From Prevotella melaninogenica (GTDB lineage Bacteria; Bacteroidota; Bacteroidia; Bacteroidales; Bacteroidaceae): a DNA stretch of 64,000 nt. The DNA lies in the NCBI RefSeq assembly GCF_013267595.1, contig NZ_CP054011.1, forward strand, positions 634,147 through 698,146. Reading direction: 5' to 3'. The notes below the pieces were generated by a model. It made no database searches. It saw only the letters and a list, made by a program, of their open reading frames with translations, and was not told where the DNA came from. This document shows, piece by piece, positions 1-10,759 of the stretch. Within the stretch, counting starts at the first letter, position 1; each line of letters begins with the position of its first letter. A program made the position numbers and the translations under genes.

Positions 1-349
1 CTCCAACATGTGCTGCATGATAAAGCAAAGAGGAGGTACTTTCAACGGAGTCAATGGTATAAAGTTCGTTTTCATAAGGCTGATAGCTGATATTGAAGTC
101 CTTAACAATGTGCAATGCTTCTTCCTGTATAACAATTTGGTTGAACATCATTGCGCCACCCCACATACCTCCGCCTGGCGACAGCTTACGATCGAACAGA
201 GCAGTTCTAAGCCCTGCTTTCGCCAGATAATACGCTGCTACAATACCAGAAGGGCCACCACCAACGATGGCAACATCGAGATCTAAATTACGCTGAAGTT
301 TGTCGAAATAGGTACTAATAATACCTTTTGATACTTGTGTTTCAATCAT
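1..349 (-). CDS. Thi4-family thiazole synthase, N-terminal part (runs off window)
   Basis: Reading the minus strand from an ATG at 349 gives an open frame to the window edge, about 116 residues. It begins with a short helix and then a dinucleotide-binding stretch, VAIVGGGPSGIVAAYYLAKA, at about residues 29-48, followed by SPGGGMWGGAMMFNQ. This glycine-rich pattern is typical of the Thi4 / ribulose-1,5-bisphosphate isomerase-like FAD/NAD-binding family. In bacteria with a TPP-controlled thi operon these proteins make the thiazole half of thiamine from NAD and glycine with sulfide or a self-sacrificed cysteine. The sulfur-donor position lies outside the window, so the mechanism cannot be read here. 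It follows thiC after 38 bp and is probably the last visible gene of the operon. The role is secure from family plus context; the exact sulfur chemistry is not. Confidence 0.85.
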   Translation of the reverse strand, partial: MIETQVSKGIISTYFDKLQRNLDLDVAIVGGGPSGIVAAYYLAKAGLRTALFDRKLSPGGGMWGGAMMFNQIVIQEEALHIVKDFNISYQPYENELYTIDSVESTSSLLYHAAHVG

Positions 350-387
350 AATAAATTTATATTTATGGATAATTGTTATTCTTTTGT

Positions 388-2593
<2,206 letters not shown>

Positions 2594-2597
<4 letters not shown>

Positions 2598-3409
2598 AAA
2601 GTTATTAGTTTCTCAGGATTAAACAAATGGTTAACAGGTCCGTGTCCTTCGCCTATATGAATATCCTTACCTGCCGCCAATGCTTGAGAAAGATACTTCT
2701 TTGCAGCCGCTATAGCATCAACTAAATCCAGTCCACGTGCTATATAAGAAGTGATAGCAGAGGATAGAGTGCAACCTGTTCCATGTGTATTTCGGGTGGC
2801 TATTGTCTTATGAGTGAAAGTTTGTACGCCTCCATTAGCCATATAAAGTCTGTCAACCTTTTCACCTCCATCTATGTGTCCTCCTTTCATCAGAACCGCA
2901 TTACAGCCTAAACTCATTATCTTTTGTGCTGCTATATCCATATCATCGATGGTTTTTATTTTCATGTTAGACAATATTTCTGTCTCAGGAAGATTAGGAG
3001 TCAGCAGAGTAGACATTGGAAGCAAAGAATGACAAAATAGTTCCAAAGCATCTGGTTTCATAAGATTAAAGCCGCTTGTTGACACCATTATAGGATCAAT
3101 CACTATCGGACACTTCGGATAATGCTTTAAAGTATCAGCTATGGCGTGTATAGTAGCACAATCATTTACCATCCCAATCTTTACAGCATCAGGTTTTAGA
3201 TCGTCCATAACCGCCTTAATCTGATCTGCAACGATAAGAGGATTCACTCCATGAACAGCCTGTACACCCTTCGTATTTTGCACAGTAATAGATGTAATAG
3301 CAGTTGCTGCATAGACGCCCAAGGCTGACATAGTCTTTATGTCTGCTTGTATTCCAGCTCCACCGCTACAGTCAGAGCCTGCAATTGTCAATACACAAAT
3401 ATACCTCAT
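2594..3409 (-). CDS. thiD: Hydroxymethylpyrimidine / phosphomethylpyrimidine kinase ThiD
   Basis: This 271-residue ribokinase-fold enzyme phosphorylates hydroxymethylpyrimidine twice. Family marks are the N-terminal ITIAGSDCSGGAGIQADIKT-like segment (written here as TIAGSDCSGGAGIQ), the middle DPIMVSTSG, the NLPETEIL segment, LMKGGH, and the anion-hole motif THGTGCTLSSAI near residue 210. It is the first gene of the thi operon. A TPP riboswitch lies about 100 bp upstream of its start, and the stop overlaps the thiE start by 4 bp. The presence of ThiD with ThiC, ThiE and a Thi4 homologue means both thiamine halves can be made and joined. Confidence 0.96.
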
Positions 3410-3510
3410 TCAATATATCGGTTTGTAGAGGTACGTCTATTGCAGTTTTTCAAAAGATAATACGAGATAGAAAACAGTCCCATTAATGACAAACAAAGTG
3501 TAAGTATAGA

Positions 3511-3592
3511 ATGAGACAATCCCTGCGGCTGCATTATCAGCGTCAGGTTCTATGGGTATAATCTCAGCAACACAATTGTGAAGCACCCCTTG
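3511..3592 (-). promoter_or_regulatory. TPP riboswitch (thi box) upstream of thiD
   Basis: On the minus strand the segment reads GGGGTGC, then GCTGAGA, TATACCC, GAACCTGA, GATAATGC and GCAGGGA in the right order and spacing for the thiamine pyrophosphate riboswitch. The CUGAGA and ACCxxxxGAACCUGA strings form the pyrimidine- and pyrophosphate-binding pockets. It lies in the leader of thiD, about 100 bp before the start codon. I do not see an obvious intrinsic terminator between it and thiD, so translational control is as likely as transcriptional control. Confidence 0.96.
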
Positions 3593-3616
3593 TTTCTTAA
3601 TTTATTTATTGGTTGA

Positions 3617-3624
3617 CAAAAGTA
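3617..3624 (-). promoter_or_regulatory. Candidate -7 box for the thi operon
   Basis: The minus strand reads TACTTTTG, matching the Bacteroidetes TAnnTTTG element, about 25 bp before the first base of the riboswitch. The position fits a transcript starting just ahead of the aptamer. Confidence 0.55.
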
Positions 3625-3739
3625 AATGTTATTACTTAAATAGGAAATAGTTACCTAAGATTTAACTTATATTTAACGTTTAGTACGCCATATTATATAG
3701 TTCTCTCCCCAATTAAAAGACTATGTTTGCCAAGGAGTT

Positions 3740-3797
3740 GATGCTCCGCACATGTGGTGCTAATGGTAAACACCAATGGTGTTGGGTGCTAAATGCC
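3740..3797. repeat. GGTGCT-type palindromic intergenic repeat, copy A
   Basis: The spacer carries nested short inverted and direct repeats: GCTCCGCAC, GTGGTGCTAATGGT, ACACCAATGGTGTT and GGTGCTAA. The same words recur in spacers at 12072-12145 and 59376-59448. The central ACACCAATGGTGTT is a near-perfect palindrome. No coding frame spans it. The rest of the 3410-3960 spacer holds the riboswitch and the promoter for the next gene. Confidence 0.7.
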
Positions 3798-3916
3798 TTG
3801 CAATACTTAGCCAAAATGAAAGCTATTTATTGTTGCCATACCTCAGATATAGTCATTATTCTCTATTCTTGACCTTTTTATAGGAGTTTTCGGTACATAT
3901 ATTACAGAAAAATATG

Positions 3917-3924
3917 TAAATTTG
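3917..3924 (+). promoter_or_regulatory. Candidate -7 box for the EamA transporter pair
   Basis: TAAATTTG matches TAnnTTTG and lies 37 bp before the GTG start at 3961, a usual leader length in this order. Confidence 0.5.
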
Positions 3925-3960
3925 CATTTATATTAGCGTTAAACAACACACATATAAATC

Positions 3961-4884
3961 GTGAATAATTCTTCCACTATAAAGGGTTATGGCTATGCCA
4001 GCCTTTCTGCAATTACGTTTGGTACTATCCCGTTTTTCTCCATTCCTGTAATGGAATCGGGAATGTTATTGCCGTCAGTGTTAATCTATCGTTTTGCCTT
4101 CGGTTGCCTTTTTATGATGGCGATCCTCTTATGGCGTAAGCAAAATCTGCATATACGATGGGGAGATGGACTCCGTATCACATTCCTTTCGATTCTGTAT
4201 GCTGTGTCGGCTGTATGTCTTTTCAGTAGTTACGAATATATGCCTGGTGGTATAGCTACCACCCTGCTATTCTCTTATCCGGTATGGACGGAGATTCTTC
4301 TCATTCTTTTCTTTAACGAAAAACTTACAATTCGCATATCCTTAGCTATTTTACTTGCTATTGCCGGTGTGGCTTTTCTTGGTGGAATAGGGCATACAGA
4401 CGGTATTAAGTCGATGTGGGGTGTTACACTTGCAATGTCTTCAGGACTGCTGTATGCTATCTATATGGTACTTTTCCCTAACATGCGTATTCGTAAGTTG
4501 CCGGCGTTGAAGGTTAATTTCTACATCTTTTTTATGGCAATGTTGCTACTCATTCTTTATGCAACATTTACAACAGGAGGCGTACAGCGAATCTCTAACG
4601 CAGACTCTTTCCTTTCATTGATACTATTAGGTTTGATTCCAACCACTATCAGTAATGTAACGTTGGTACGTTCACTCACCTTGATTGATTCTGCCAGTGT
4701 TGCTATCTTAGGAGCCTTTGAGCCTCTCACTGCAATGACGATTGGTATCACACTCATGGGCGAACCACTCACAACATCTATTATTATTGGTTGTGTACTT
4801 ATCATTACTTCCGTAATAATTCTTATCACAAAGGGCAAAACTTTACCTAATCCTCTAAGGAAATATGCCAAACATCAAGAATAA
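3961..4884 (+). CDS. EamA/DMT-family membrane transporter (first of a pair)
   Basis: This 307-residue protein has about ten hydrophobic segments arranged as two five-helix halves, the layout of the drug/metabolite transporter superfamily. Typical cues are the N-terminal GYGYASLSAITFGTIPFF helix and the second-half segment LGLIPTTISNVTLVRSL followed by LGAFEPLTAMTIG, a hallmark EamA end. The chosen start is GTG at 3961, which places translation directly ahead of the first helix; no in-frame ATG lies nearby. Substrate cannot be read; family members export amino acids, nucleotides or other metabolites. It overlaps the next EamA gene by 20 bp, so the two are co-translated and may work together or as redundant exporters. 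Confidence 0.85.
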   Translation: MNNSSTIKGYGYASLSAITFGTIPFFSIPVMESGMLLPSVLIYRFAFGCLFMMAILLWRKQNLHIRWGDGLRITFLSILYAVSAVCLFSSYEYMPGGIATTLLFSYPVWTEILLILFFNEKLTIRISLAILLAIAGVAFLGGIGHTDGIKSMWGVTLAMSSGLLYAIYMVLFPNMRIRKLPALKVNFYIFFMAMLLLILYATFTTGGVQRISNADSFLSLILLGLIPTTISNVTLVRSLTLIDSASVAILGAFEPLTAMTIGITLMGEPLTTSIIIGCVLIITSVIILITKGKTLPNPLRKYAKHQE

Positions 4885-5746
4885 AAACATACTATGGCAT
4901 CTTCTTGCCATTGCTATTGTTGCCGTATGGGGCACTACTTTTGTAAACACAAAAGTGCTTTATAACAGTGGACTAACACCGTTAGAAATATTCTTTCTGC
5001 GGTTTGTTATTGCCTATATTTGTATATGGTTTATCTCGCCACGTCAGCTCTTTTCTCGTACATGGCGTGATGAATTAATTATGGTTTTATTAGGTATAAC
5101 GGGAGGTTCGGTGTTCTTCCTTGCAGAAAACTATGCCGTGGGACTTACTTATGTCAATAATGTTAGTTTCATTGTTTGTACTGCACCACTGCTTACTGTG
5201 CTAATTGGTATTACCTTTGTGAAGAGTATTAAAGCAAGTTGGTCATTGATTCTCGGTTCATTAATAGCCTTAATGGGTGTTGCCATTGTCATTTTTAATG
5301 GTAGTTTTGTCTTACATCTGAATCCTTGGGGCGACCTTCTCACCTTGTTGGCATCACTATGTTGGGCTGTTTATTCCTTACTAATGAAGAAGATATCAAA
5401 CAGTTATTCAGCTGTTTTTATAACACGTAAGATTTTCTTCTACGGACTTGTAACAGTATTGCCAGCCTTTCTTTTTGACCCATGGACGGCAACCACTTCC
5501 ATGCTTCTCACACCAAAAGTAATCTTAAACCTATTGTTCCTTGGACTTGTAGCATCTTTCCTTTGCTTTGTTCTGTGGACATTAGTCATTGCGAAGATTG
5601 GTGCCATGACATCATCTAACTATCTATACCTTAACCCTATCACTACAGTAGCAACCAGTGCTATCTTCCTCAACGAGCCGATGACAGCCATAGCGTATGT
5701 CGGGAGTGCGTTGATATTAATAGGTGTGGCGGTGTCGAATAAATAA
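4865..5746 (+). CDS. EamA/DMT-family membrane transporter (second of a pair)
   Basis: A 293-residue integral membrane protein with about ten helices and two EamA halves. Family cues are AVWGTTFVNTKVL in helix 1, PLEIFFLRFVIAY in helix 2, and the C-terminal segment YLYLNPITTVATSAIFLNEPMT, which closely follows the usual L.P..a....l.Ge pattern. It begins inside the 3' end of the previous transporter gene with a 20-bp overlap, so expression is coupled. The two proteins are clearly different in sequence, so this is an old pair and not a fresh duplication. Substrate is unknown. A weak stem at about 5789-5812 downstream may end the transcript. Confidence 0.87.
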   Translation: MPNIKNKNILWHLLAIAIVAVWGTTFVNTKVLYNSGLTPLEIFFLRFVIAYICIWFISPRQLFSRTWRDELIMVLLGITGGSVFFLAENYAVGLTYVNNVSFIVCTAPLLTVLIGITFVKSIKASWSLILGSLIALMGVAIVIFNGSFVLHLNPWGDLLTLLASLCWAVYSLLMKKISNSYSAVFITRKIFFYGLVTVLPAFLFDPWTATTSMLLTPKVILNLLFLGLVASFLCFVLWTLVIAKIGAMTSSNYLYLNPITTVATSAIFLNEPMTAIAYVGSALILIGVAVSNK

Positions 5747-5861
5747 AAGTAATGTTTTGTAGATACCAACTATTAGATAAGAAACCGATAGGAGGGTAAA
5801 CTCACCTTTCTATTAGTCCGACTTAAACTATATTGTCTTTAAATAATAACTTAGTCATAAT

Positions 5862-6626
5862 ATGAAAAAAATAGCATTAATTACTGGTGCTACCAGTGGA
5901 ATTGGCGAAGCCTGCGCACGTAAGTTTGCGCAAGGAGGATATGATGTTATCATTACTGGGCGTAGAGCACAACTTCTTGCTAACCTAAAGAAAGAACTCG
6001 AAGCAGAAGGAGTAAGAGTGTTAGCACTTGCTTTTGACGTACGCAATCGTAATGCAGCAACCGCAGCTATCAATAGCCTACCACTTGAATGGCAGCAGAT
6101 AGATGTCTTAATAAACAATGCTGGTTTGGCTCTTGGATTAGAACCAGAATATGAGGGCAGCTTTGAGGATTGGGAAACGATGATTGATACCAATATCAAA
6201 GGACTCTTAACCATGACACGCCTTGTTGTTCCAAGAATGGTAAAACGTGATAGCGGACATGTTATTAACATCGGTTCTGTAGCTGGTGACGCAGCTTATG
6301 CAGGCGGTAATGTCTATTGTGGTACAAAGGCAGCTGTTAAGACGATTACCGACGGACTTCGTATTGACCTTGCACATACCTCTGTACGTGTGACGAATGT
6401 AAAACCAGGATTGGTAGAGACCCACTTCTCTAACGTACGTTTCCATGGCGATGATGCTCGTGCTGAAAAGGTATATGAGGGTGTTAAGCCACTCACTGGC
6501 GCCGATATAGCTGAGGTTGTGTTCTATGCTGCTTCTGCACCAGCCCATGTCCAGATTGCCGAAGTGCTCGTTCTTGCTACGCATCAGGCAAATGGAAGTG
6601 TGCTACATAGAGACACATCAAAGTAA
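5862..6626 (+). CDS. SDR-family NAD(P)-dependent oxidoreductase
   Basis: The 254-residue protein is a classical short-chain dehydrogenase. The cofactor loop TGATSGIG lies at residues 8-15, followed by TGRRAQLL, which suggests NADP(H) preference through the two arginines. NNAG is present in the middle, and the catalytic Ser-Tyr-Lys set is seen as INIGSVAG and YCGTKAAV. The end VVFYAASAPAHVQIAEVLVLATHQA resembles the YdfG / 3-hydroxy acid dehydrogenase group, which reduces serine-type or malonic semialdehyde substrates. Exact substrate is inferred only. It stands alone with a 115-bp upstream spacer. Confidence 0.9.
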   Translation: MKKIALITGATSGIGEACARKFAQGGYDVIITGRRAQLLANLKKELEAEGVRVLALAFDVRNRNAATAAINSLPLEWQQIDVLINNAGLALGLEPEYEGSFEDWETMIDTNIKGLLTMTRLVVPRMVKRDSGHVINIGSVAGDAAYAGGNVYCGTKAAVKTITDGLRIDLAHTSVRVTNVKPGLVETHFSNVRFHGDDARAEKVYEGVKPLTGADIAEVVFYAASAPAHVQIAEVLVLATHQANGSVLHRDTSK

Positions 6627-6810
6627 ATATCAACTTTCTTCGGTCACCTTGGATAGCTTTTAGCACATAAACAAAGTGTTTTTATTAGCAAAAAAGAGAA
6701 ATAAAAAGTAATTATAGCGTGAGGATACAGGTTTATACGTTTATTATAGTTGGTCAGAAATAGACGTATGAACTCGTATCTCTACTTACTTTACTAAATA
6801 TGCAGAAGAA

Positions 6811-7299
6811 ATGAAACTTGAATTTATTGACCATAATACATATAAAGAATTAGATTATGAAGCCATTTTTGATGACCTTCATAATGATGTTTATCGGAAA
6901 TATGGAAAAATAATAAATGCCAACTCATATATAAAAATTGCATGGTCAAGCGACCTATTACTACCTCAGTTTTTAGATTTATCCTCGAAAATATATGCAA
7001 TAGGGATTGACCAAAATTTTGCCATTTATGATTTTGAAAAGAAACACAGAATTATGTATTTGGACTTGATGTTTCTTTTTTGTGAAATGGTAAAGGTTAA
7101 CCAAAAATTATTTATTGCAACTGAATTAGAAGTTATTGTTGTAGATTTAGAAGACTATAACATTATTGATACCATATCATTACCAGATATGTACGATAAA
7201 ATTGAGATTAATTGTGATCAAATTGACATTAATTGTGATCAAATTGACATTAATTGTTTGGAGAATATTCTTATAAAGTATTACACAAGGGATGATTAA
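6811..7299 (+). CDS. Unknown protein with a C-terminal 7-residue tandem repeat
   Basis: A 162-residue, strongly AT-rich gene of no family I recognise. The protein is acidic with alternating hydrophobic strands (KIYAIGIDQNFAIYDFEKK, LFIATELEVIVVDLEDYN), which resembles beta-rich immunity-type or propeller-like fragments, but that is only an impression. Near its end a 21-bp DNA unit is repeated in tandem at about 7201-7260, giving the peptide unit CDQIDIN in successive copies and suggesting recent slippage. The flanking spacer of 184 bp upstream has no gene. Its base composition matches the next small gene more than the housekeeping genes around it, a sign of acquired DNA. Confidence 0.6.
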   Translation: MKLEFIDHNTYKELDYEAIFDDLHNDVYRKYGKIINANSYIKIAWSSDLLLPQFLDLSSKIYAIGIDQNFAIYDFEKKHRIMYLDLMFLFCEMVKVNQKLFIATELEVIVVDLEDYNIIDTISLPDMYDKIEINCDQIDINCDQIDINCLENILIKYYTRDD

Positions 7300-7376
7300 A
7301 ATAAGCAACGCCTTTCTTGTTGTGAAACGATAAAGTTAACCCAATATCTATTTGTTTACACTAATAAATTAAAGTA

Positions 7377-7703
7377 ATGGGATTATATAGTATATCTGGA
7401 CTTCTGATTATATGTTTGTCTTGCTATCTCTTTTATTGTTTGAGACATTTTCAAAAGATAAACACTTTGATTTCTTCAGTTGCATATATTTCTTTATGTG
7501 TTATTTTTACCTTAGGTCTTATAGGATTGTTTAATAAAGTCTTAGAGGGAACAAACTATATAATAGTAGGGATCATTATGATATGGATATGTTCTAAGGC
7601 TCATCATTCTGGAGGAGGTGGCGAATATATGTATATAAGAGGGTGGATAGGTGCTATCATCTCGTTGGTATATGGGATTTTTAAAAAACTAAATATGATA
7701 TAA
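7377..7703 (+). CDS. Small membrane protein of unknown function
   Basis: The 108-residue product has about three or four hydrophobic segments: GLYSISGLLIICLSCYLFYCL, a middle VAYISLCVIFTLGLIGLF, IIVGIIMIWIC, and a last helix after a glycine-rich loop SGGGGEYMYIRG. No known family is evident. It follows the unknown 162-residue gene after 77 bp on the same strand, so the two may be one transcription unit. AT-rich codon use sets both apart from nearby core genes. Function is not assigned. Confidence 0.55.
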   Translation: MGLYSISGLLIICLSCYLFYCLRHFQKINTLISSVAYISLCVIFTLGLIGLFNKVLEGTNYIIVGIIMIWICSKAHHSGGGGEYMYIRGWIGAIISLVYGIFKKLNMI

Positions 7704-7764
7704 ATGGGATGAATCTCATGCAATAATTCTTATTATATACTGCCATAAAAATAATCATACTGTT

Positions 7765-8010
7765 GCGAAATATATTTACATCAACCCTTAGTCTACTTGT
7801 AAAAATTAGGTAAAAAAGTACCATTTTATTCGCCTTTGTAACTATCTTGTTATTAAGTTATTACAAGATTGCATGATAAGAGGTGCTTAATAGGACTTTA
7901 AAAGGGCGTTAGTAAGACTTCAAAAGGGCACCTTTTGCAAGCCATTTAAGCCTCAGTTGAAGCGCTATTAATCGTTATGCAAAACGGATTGTATGATTTT
8001 ATTTTTACAT
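7765..8010 (+). repeat. 247-bp leader-plus-22-mer intergenic element, copy 1
   Basis: This spacer between convergent genes carries the first of six related elements. It opens with GCGAAATATATTTACA, then a leader with TTTGTAAC and its inverse GTTATTACAA, then tandem 22-bp units from about 7879 to 7970 built on AGGTGCTTA, AAAGGGCGTTA, AAAGGGCACC and TTTAAGCC, and closes near a second TTTTTACA. Boundaries are by eye, give or take 10 bp. No reading frame runs through it. Confidence 0.8.
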
Positions 8011-8082
8011 ATATGTAATCACTTTTTTGTGGGTATGATCCTATAAGAAATAAAATATTATCTAATAGCATTATCTATTTTA

Positions 8083-9174
8083 TCATTTACGTTTGAAATT
8101 CTTGCATGTTTTCGCACATGTTGGGGGTGTTTTTTGAGGTACATTTAGACTTTTCCATGCTCCACAATTAGCATAACCATTTTTATTAGCCCAAACAAGA
8201 TTTGAACGACATTCAAAACAAGTTCTATCTGAGGGATTGTGTAAGGATTCCATTTCCTCTCTTCTACGTTTTTCCTCTTCTTCCTTTCTTTTAATATTTT
8301 CAAGTTTTTCTTGCAAATCTTGTCCGTAATCACAATAATTGGACATGTTTACACTTATAGATAAATCTTTATCATTCTCTATATGTTTATGTAGTTTAGC
8401 ACCCGAAAACTGAGAATTTAATTTTTCTATCCTTTTGTGTAACTCTTTTTGTTTACATAAACGATATTTTTTTCCACTATGCTCTATAACCAATAGATCT
8501 AAACTATTCTTTTGTTTAACACCACAGCAATAATATTTAATCTTACAATTTGCACAAATAGATTCCTCTACGACTTTTATCTTTTTGCCATTATTTCTAT
8601 ATTTCTCCTCAATGCCTTTAAAATATATTTGATTATTAAGCCATTTACGTTCCTTGTCTGACTCTAAAAGAAAAGATTCTAATGACTCAAGAGTTTGGTT
8701 GGTTATATCTATCTCGAGACAAGTAAGATTCTTATAATCAATTTTTTCTTTATGCTGGACCTTAGAATTAAAGGTAAACTCTATAAGGTATTGTTTCCCA
8801 TCTTCTGTTATTGCAATTACATCTGGTTGTTTATCTTCTCTATTATAATAACTATCAATTTTCACATCTACAAAGTAAATATCTGTTGCTGGAAAAATAT
8901 CATAGTATGATGAAGTATGTATTTTCTTCTTATTTTTAATAATTTGTTCTGCAAGCTTATATAAGGTAACTTCATAGCAAATATTAAGATTAGCTCCGCG
9001 ATTATCACTATGGTGAGCAAACCCATGTTCTCTCACATCCCCATGCCGTGCAAGTAAATTCTCGTGACAGCGAGGACAAATACAACCACACTGTTGCCCT
9101 CTTGGTACACTATCTACATGTACCATTTCTCCATTCGAATTCTCTGCCCATGAAAATACGTAATTAATATTCAT
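8083..9174 (-). CDS. CoiA-like protein with nuclease-type core and Cys-rich tail
   Basis: The 363-residue protein starts with a zinc-finger-like CGCICPRCHENLLARHGD followed by GFAHHSD, the C..C then HFAH arrangement of competence protein CoiA and its relatives. A restriction-endonuclease-like core follows, with QPDVIAITEDGKQYLIEFTF around residues 115-134 as the probable PD-(D/E)xK site. The middle holds a second cysteine group (CANCKIKYYCCG), a charged coiled coil of about 30 residues near 290-310, and a last group with CFEC and further cysteines. CoiA proteins act in DNA uptake or recombination in Gram-positive bacteria; in Bacteroidetes the role is unknown. It is not beside other competence genes here. 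A TATCTTTG box lies 89 bp upstream on its strand. Start choice: the ATG just before the conserved zinc finger. Confidence 0.7.
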   Translation of the reverse strand: MNINYVFSWAENSNGEMVHVDSVPRGQQCGCICPRCHENLLARHGDVREHGFAHHSDNRGANLNICYEVTLYKLAEQIIKNKKKIHTSSYYDIFPATDIYFVDVKIDSYYNREDKQPDVIAITEDGKQYLIEFTFNSKVQHKEKIDYKNLTCLEIDITNQTLESLESFLLESDKERKWLNNQIYFKGIEEKYRNNGKKIKVVEESICANCKIKYYCCGVKQKNSLDLLVIEHSGKKYRLCKQKELHKRIEKLNSQFSGAKLHKHIENDKDLSISVNMSNYCDYGQDLQEKLENIKRKEEEEKRRREEMESLHNPSDRTCFECRSNLVWANKNGYANCGAWKSLNVPQKTPPTCAKTCKNFKRK

Positions 9175-9262
9175 TTCCTTATCTGATAATATTTATGATT
9201 TCTCTATGTGCCTACAGCAACACACGTAAACTCAAATGTAGACACAAGTCCTATATTATTTA

Positions 9263-9270
9263 CAAAGATA
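9263..9270 (-). promoter_or_regulatory. Candidate -7 box for the CoiA-like gene
   Basis: The minus strand reads TATCTTTG, a match to TAnnTTTG, 89 bp before the start codon at 9174. Confidence 0.5.
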
Positions 9271-9305
9271 TATTATAGTATTGCGCTCATATTTATACTC
9301 ATGAG

Positions 9306-10604
9306 TTATTTATCCTTAGACTTCTTCTCACGAGCAGTCTTAATTCTATCTTGAATCATCTGATAGTGTGAGATAGCATGTTTACGAGCATTGATAATCT
9401 GGAACCTATAGACAAAGCAGGTTGTAACAAAATATACAGCTGCTTGTATCCATAAGGCACGAACTTCTGGCAATACATCATCAATGGTCGCACCCATAGA
9501 GGCTATTCGTAGGTATCCACGAACACCAAATGTAGAAGGAATAAGCCAACTAACACCCTGCCAGCCACCAGGAATACTGGTCTGTGGCCATGATGCACCC
9601 GTAAGGAAGAGGAATGGAATAGACGTGAAAACCACTAAAAGCATCACATTCTCACGATAACGCACAAGACATGAGATGGTCATACCGAAGAAGATAACCG
9701 CTAACAGATATGGCAAAAGAAGCCAAAAGAGGTCAGCAGGACGGGCAAGCATAGTGAAGTTAAACAAATGGGGTACAACCATTGTTACGTATGCTGCCAT
9801 AACACAATAAATCATGAAATAGCAAGAGGACTTGCCAAGTACTATCTTCATAATTCCATTGTAGTGCTTACCGATAGGGACAAGGTCTTGGAAACGGTTG
9901 TTTTCACGTGCTGTACCTGCTGATAAGCCAATTCCGAGAAGTAATGTTTGCTGTAGAATAAGAATCAATACACCAGGAAGAATAGCATTACCATAACCTC
10001 CCGTTGTGTTAAAGATAGGCTCTGCATCTACTATCATTGGTTCGGTGCTAACCTCTTCGTCTCTTTCTGTAAACGATAGAGAATGTTCTTTCTTTATGTC
10101 AGTACCCATTTCCATTGATACTGCCAATGCAGTCTGATAGATAGCCTTATAGGTAAGCATCAGACTCATGTCACAATACACACCCACATGAGCCTTTTCA
10201 CCACGGTGCAAAGTGCGTTCAAAGTCACTTGGAAAGTAGAGTACACCATGTACAGCCTGTTTCCCTACTAATGCTTCAGCCTCCTGCAGGTTATTACAAT
10301 AGTAGGCAGCACGTACATCAGGTGATGCATCAAAGTCTTGAATAAACTCACGTGAAGTTGAAGAGTGAGATAAATCGACAATAGCGACAGGAACTTCACG
10401 CACCACCTCATTATTATATATCCATGAGTAAAGCAGTGGGTAAGCCAAAGGTACAAGGAGAAAGAATATTAATACTCCTTCGTCTTTAATCGTACTCTTC
10501 GTTTCCAACCACCATATATAACAAAGAGAAGATAGAAAACTCAGCAGTCCTGAGCTTGTTTTCTTTTTGTTAGTAGGCTTCGTTGTATTCTTTGTTTCTG
10601 ACAT
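9306..10604 (-). CDS. ABC-2 type transporter permease (second of a pair)
   Basis: The 432-residue protein has one N-terminal helix (VLIFFLLVPLAYPLLYSWI, about residues 44-62), then a large extracytoplasmic domain of about 160 residues, then five or six helices with the usual ABC-2 segment FTSIPFLFLTGASWPQTSIP. This is the YhgE / DrrB-like layout that exports drugs or envelope components in partnership with an ATPase and, in Gram-negatives, a HlyD adaptor. The N-terminal 25 residues are polar and lysine-rich, and the C-terminus is a charged tail. It lies 155 bp after the other permease gene. No ATPase gene is present in or near the operon. Confidence 0.85.
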   Translation of the reverse strand: MSETKNTTKPTNKKKTSSGLLSFLSSLCYIWWLETKSTIKDEGVLIFFLLVPLAYPLLYSWIYNNEVVREVPVAIVDLSHSSTSREFIQDFDASPDVRAAYYCNNLQEAEALVGKQAVHGVLYFPSDFERTLHRGEKAHVGVYCDMSLMLTYKAIYQTALAVSMEMGTDIKKEHSLSFTERDEEVSTEPMIVDAEPIFNTTGGYGNAILPGVLILILQQTLLLGIGLSAGTARENNRFQDLVPIGKHYNGIMKIVLGKSSCYFMIYCVMAAYVTMVVPHLFNFTMLARPADLFWLLLPYLLAVIFFGMTISCLVRYRENVMLLVVFTSIPFLFLTGASWPQTSIPGGWQGVSWLIPSTFGVRGYLRIASMGATIDDVLPEVRALWIQAAVYFVTTCFVYRFQIINARKHAISHYQMIQDRIKTAREKKSKDK

Positions 10605-10759
10605 AATTGATCGTTTGTTAAACCCTCTTCTTTGAGAGATTATTTAATCAGTGATGAGTAATACACAGAAATATAGCTCTTTATAGAACTTTTCCTTTGG
10701 TAGTATTCTGTAAATAAACTCATCCTTTATGACCGTTAATGGATGATACTTGTATATCT

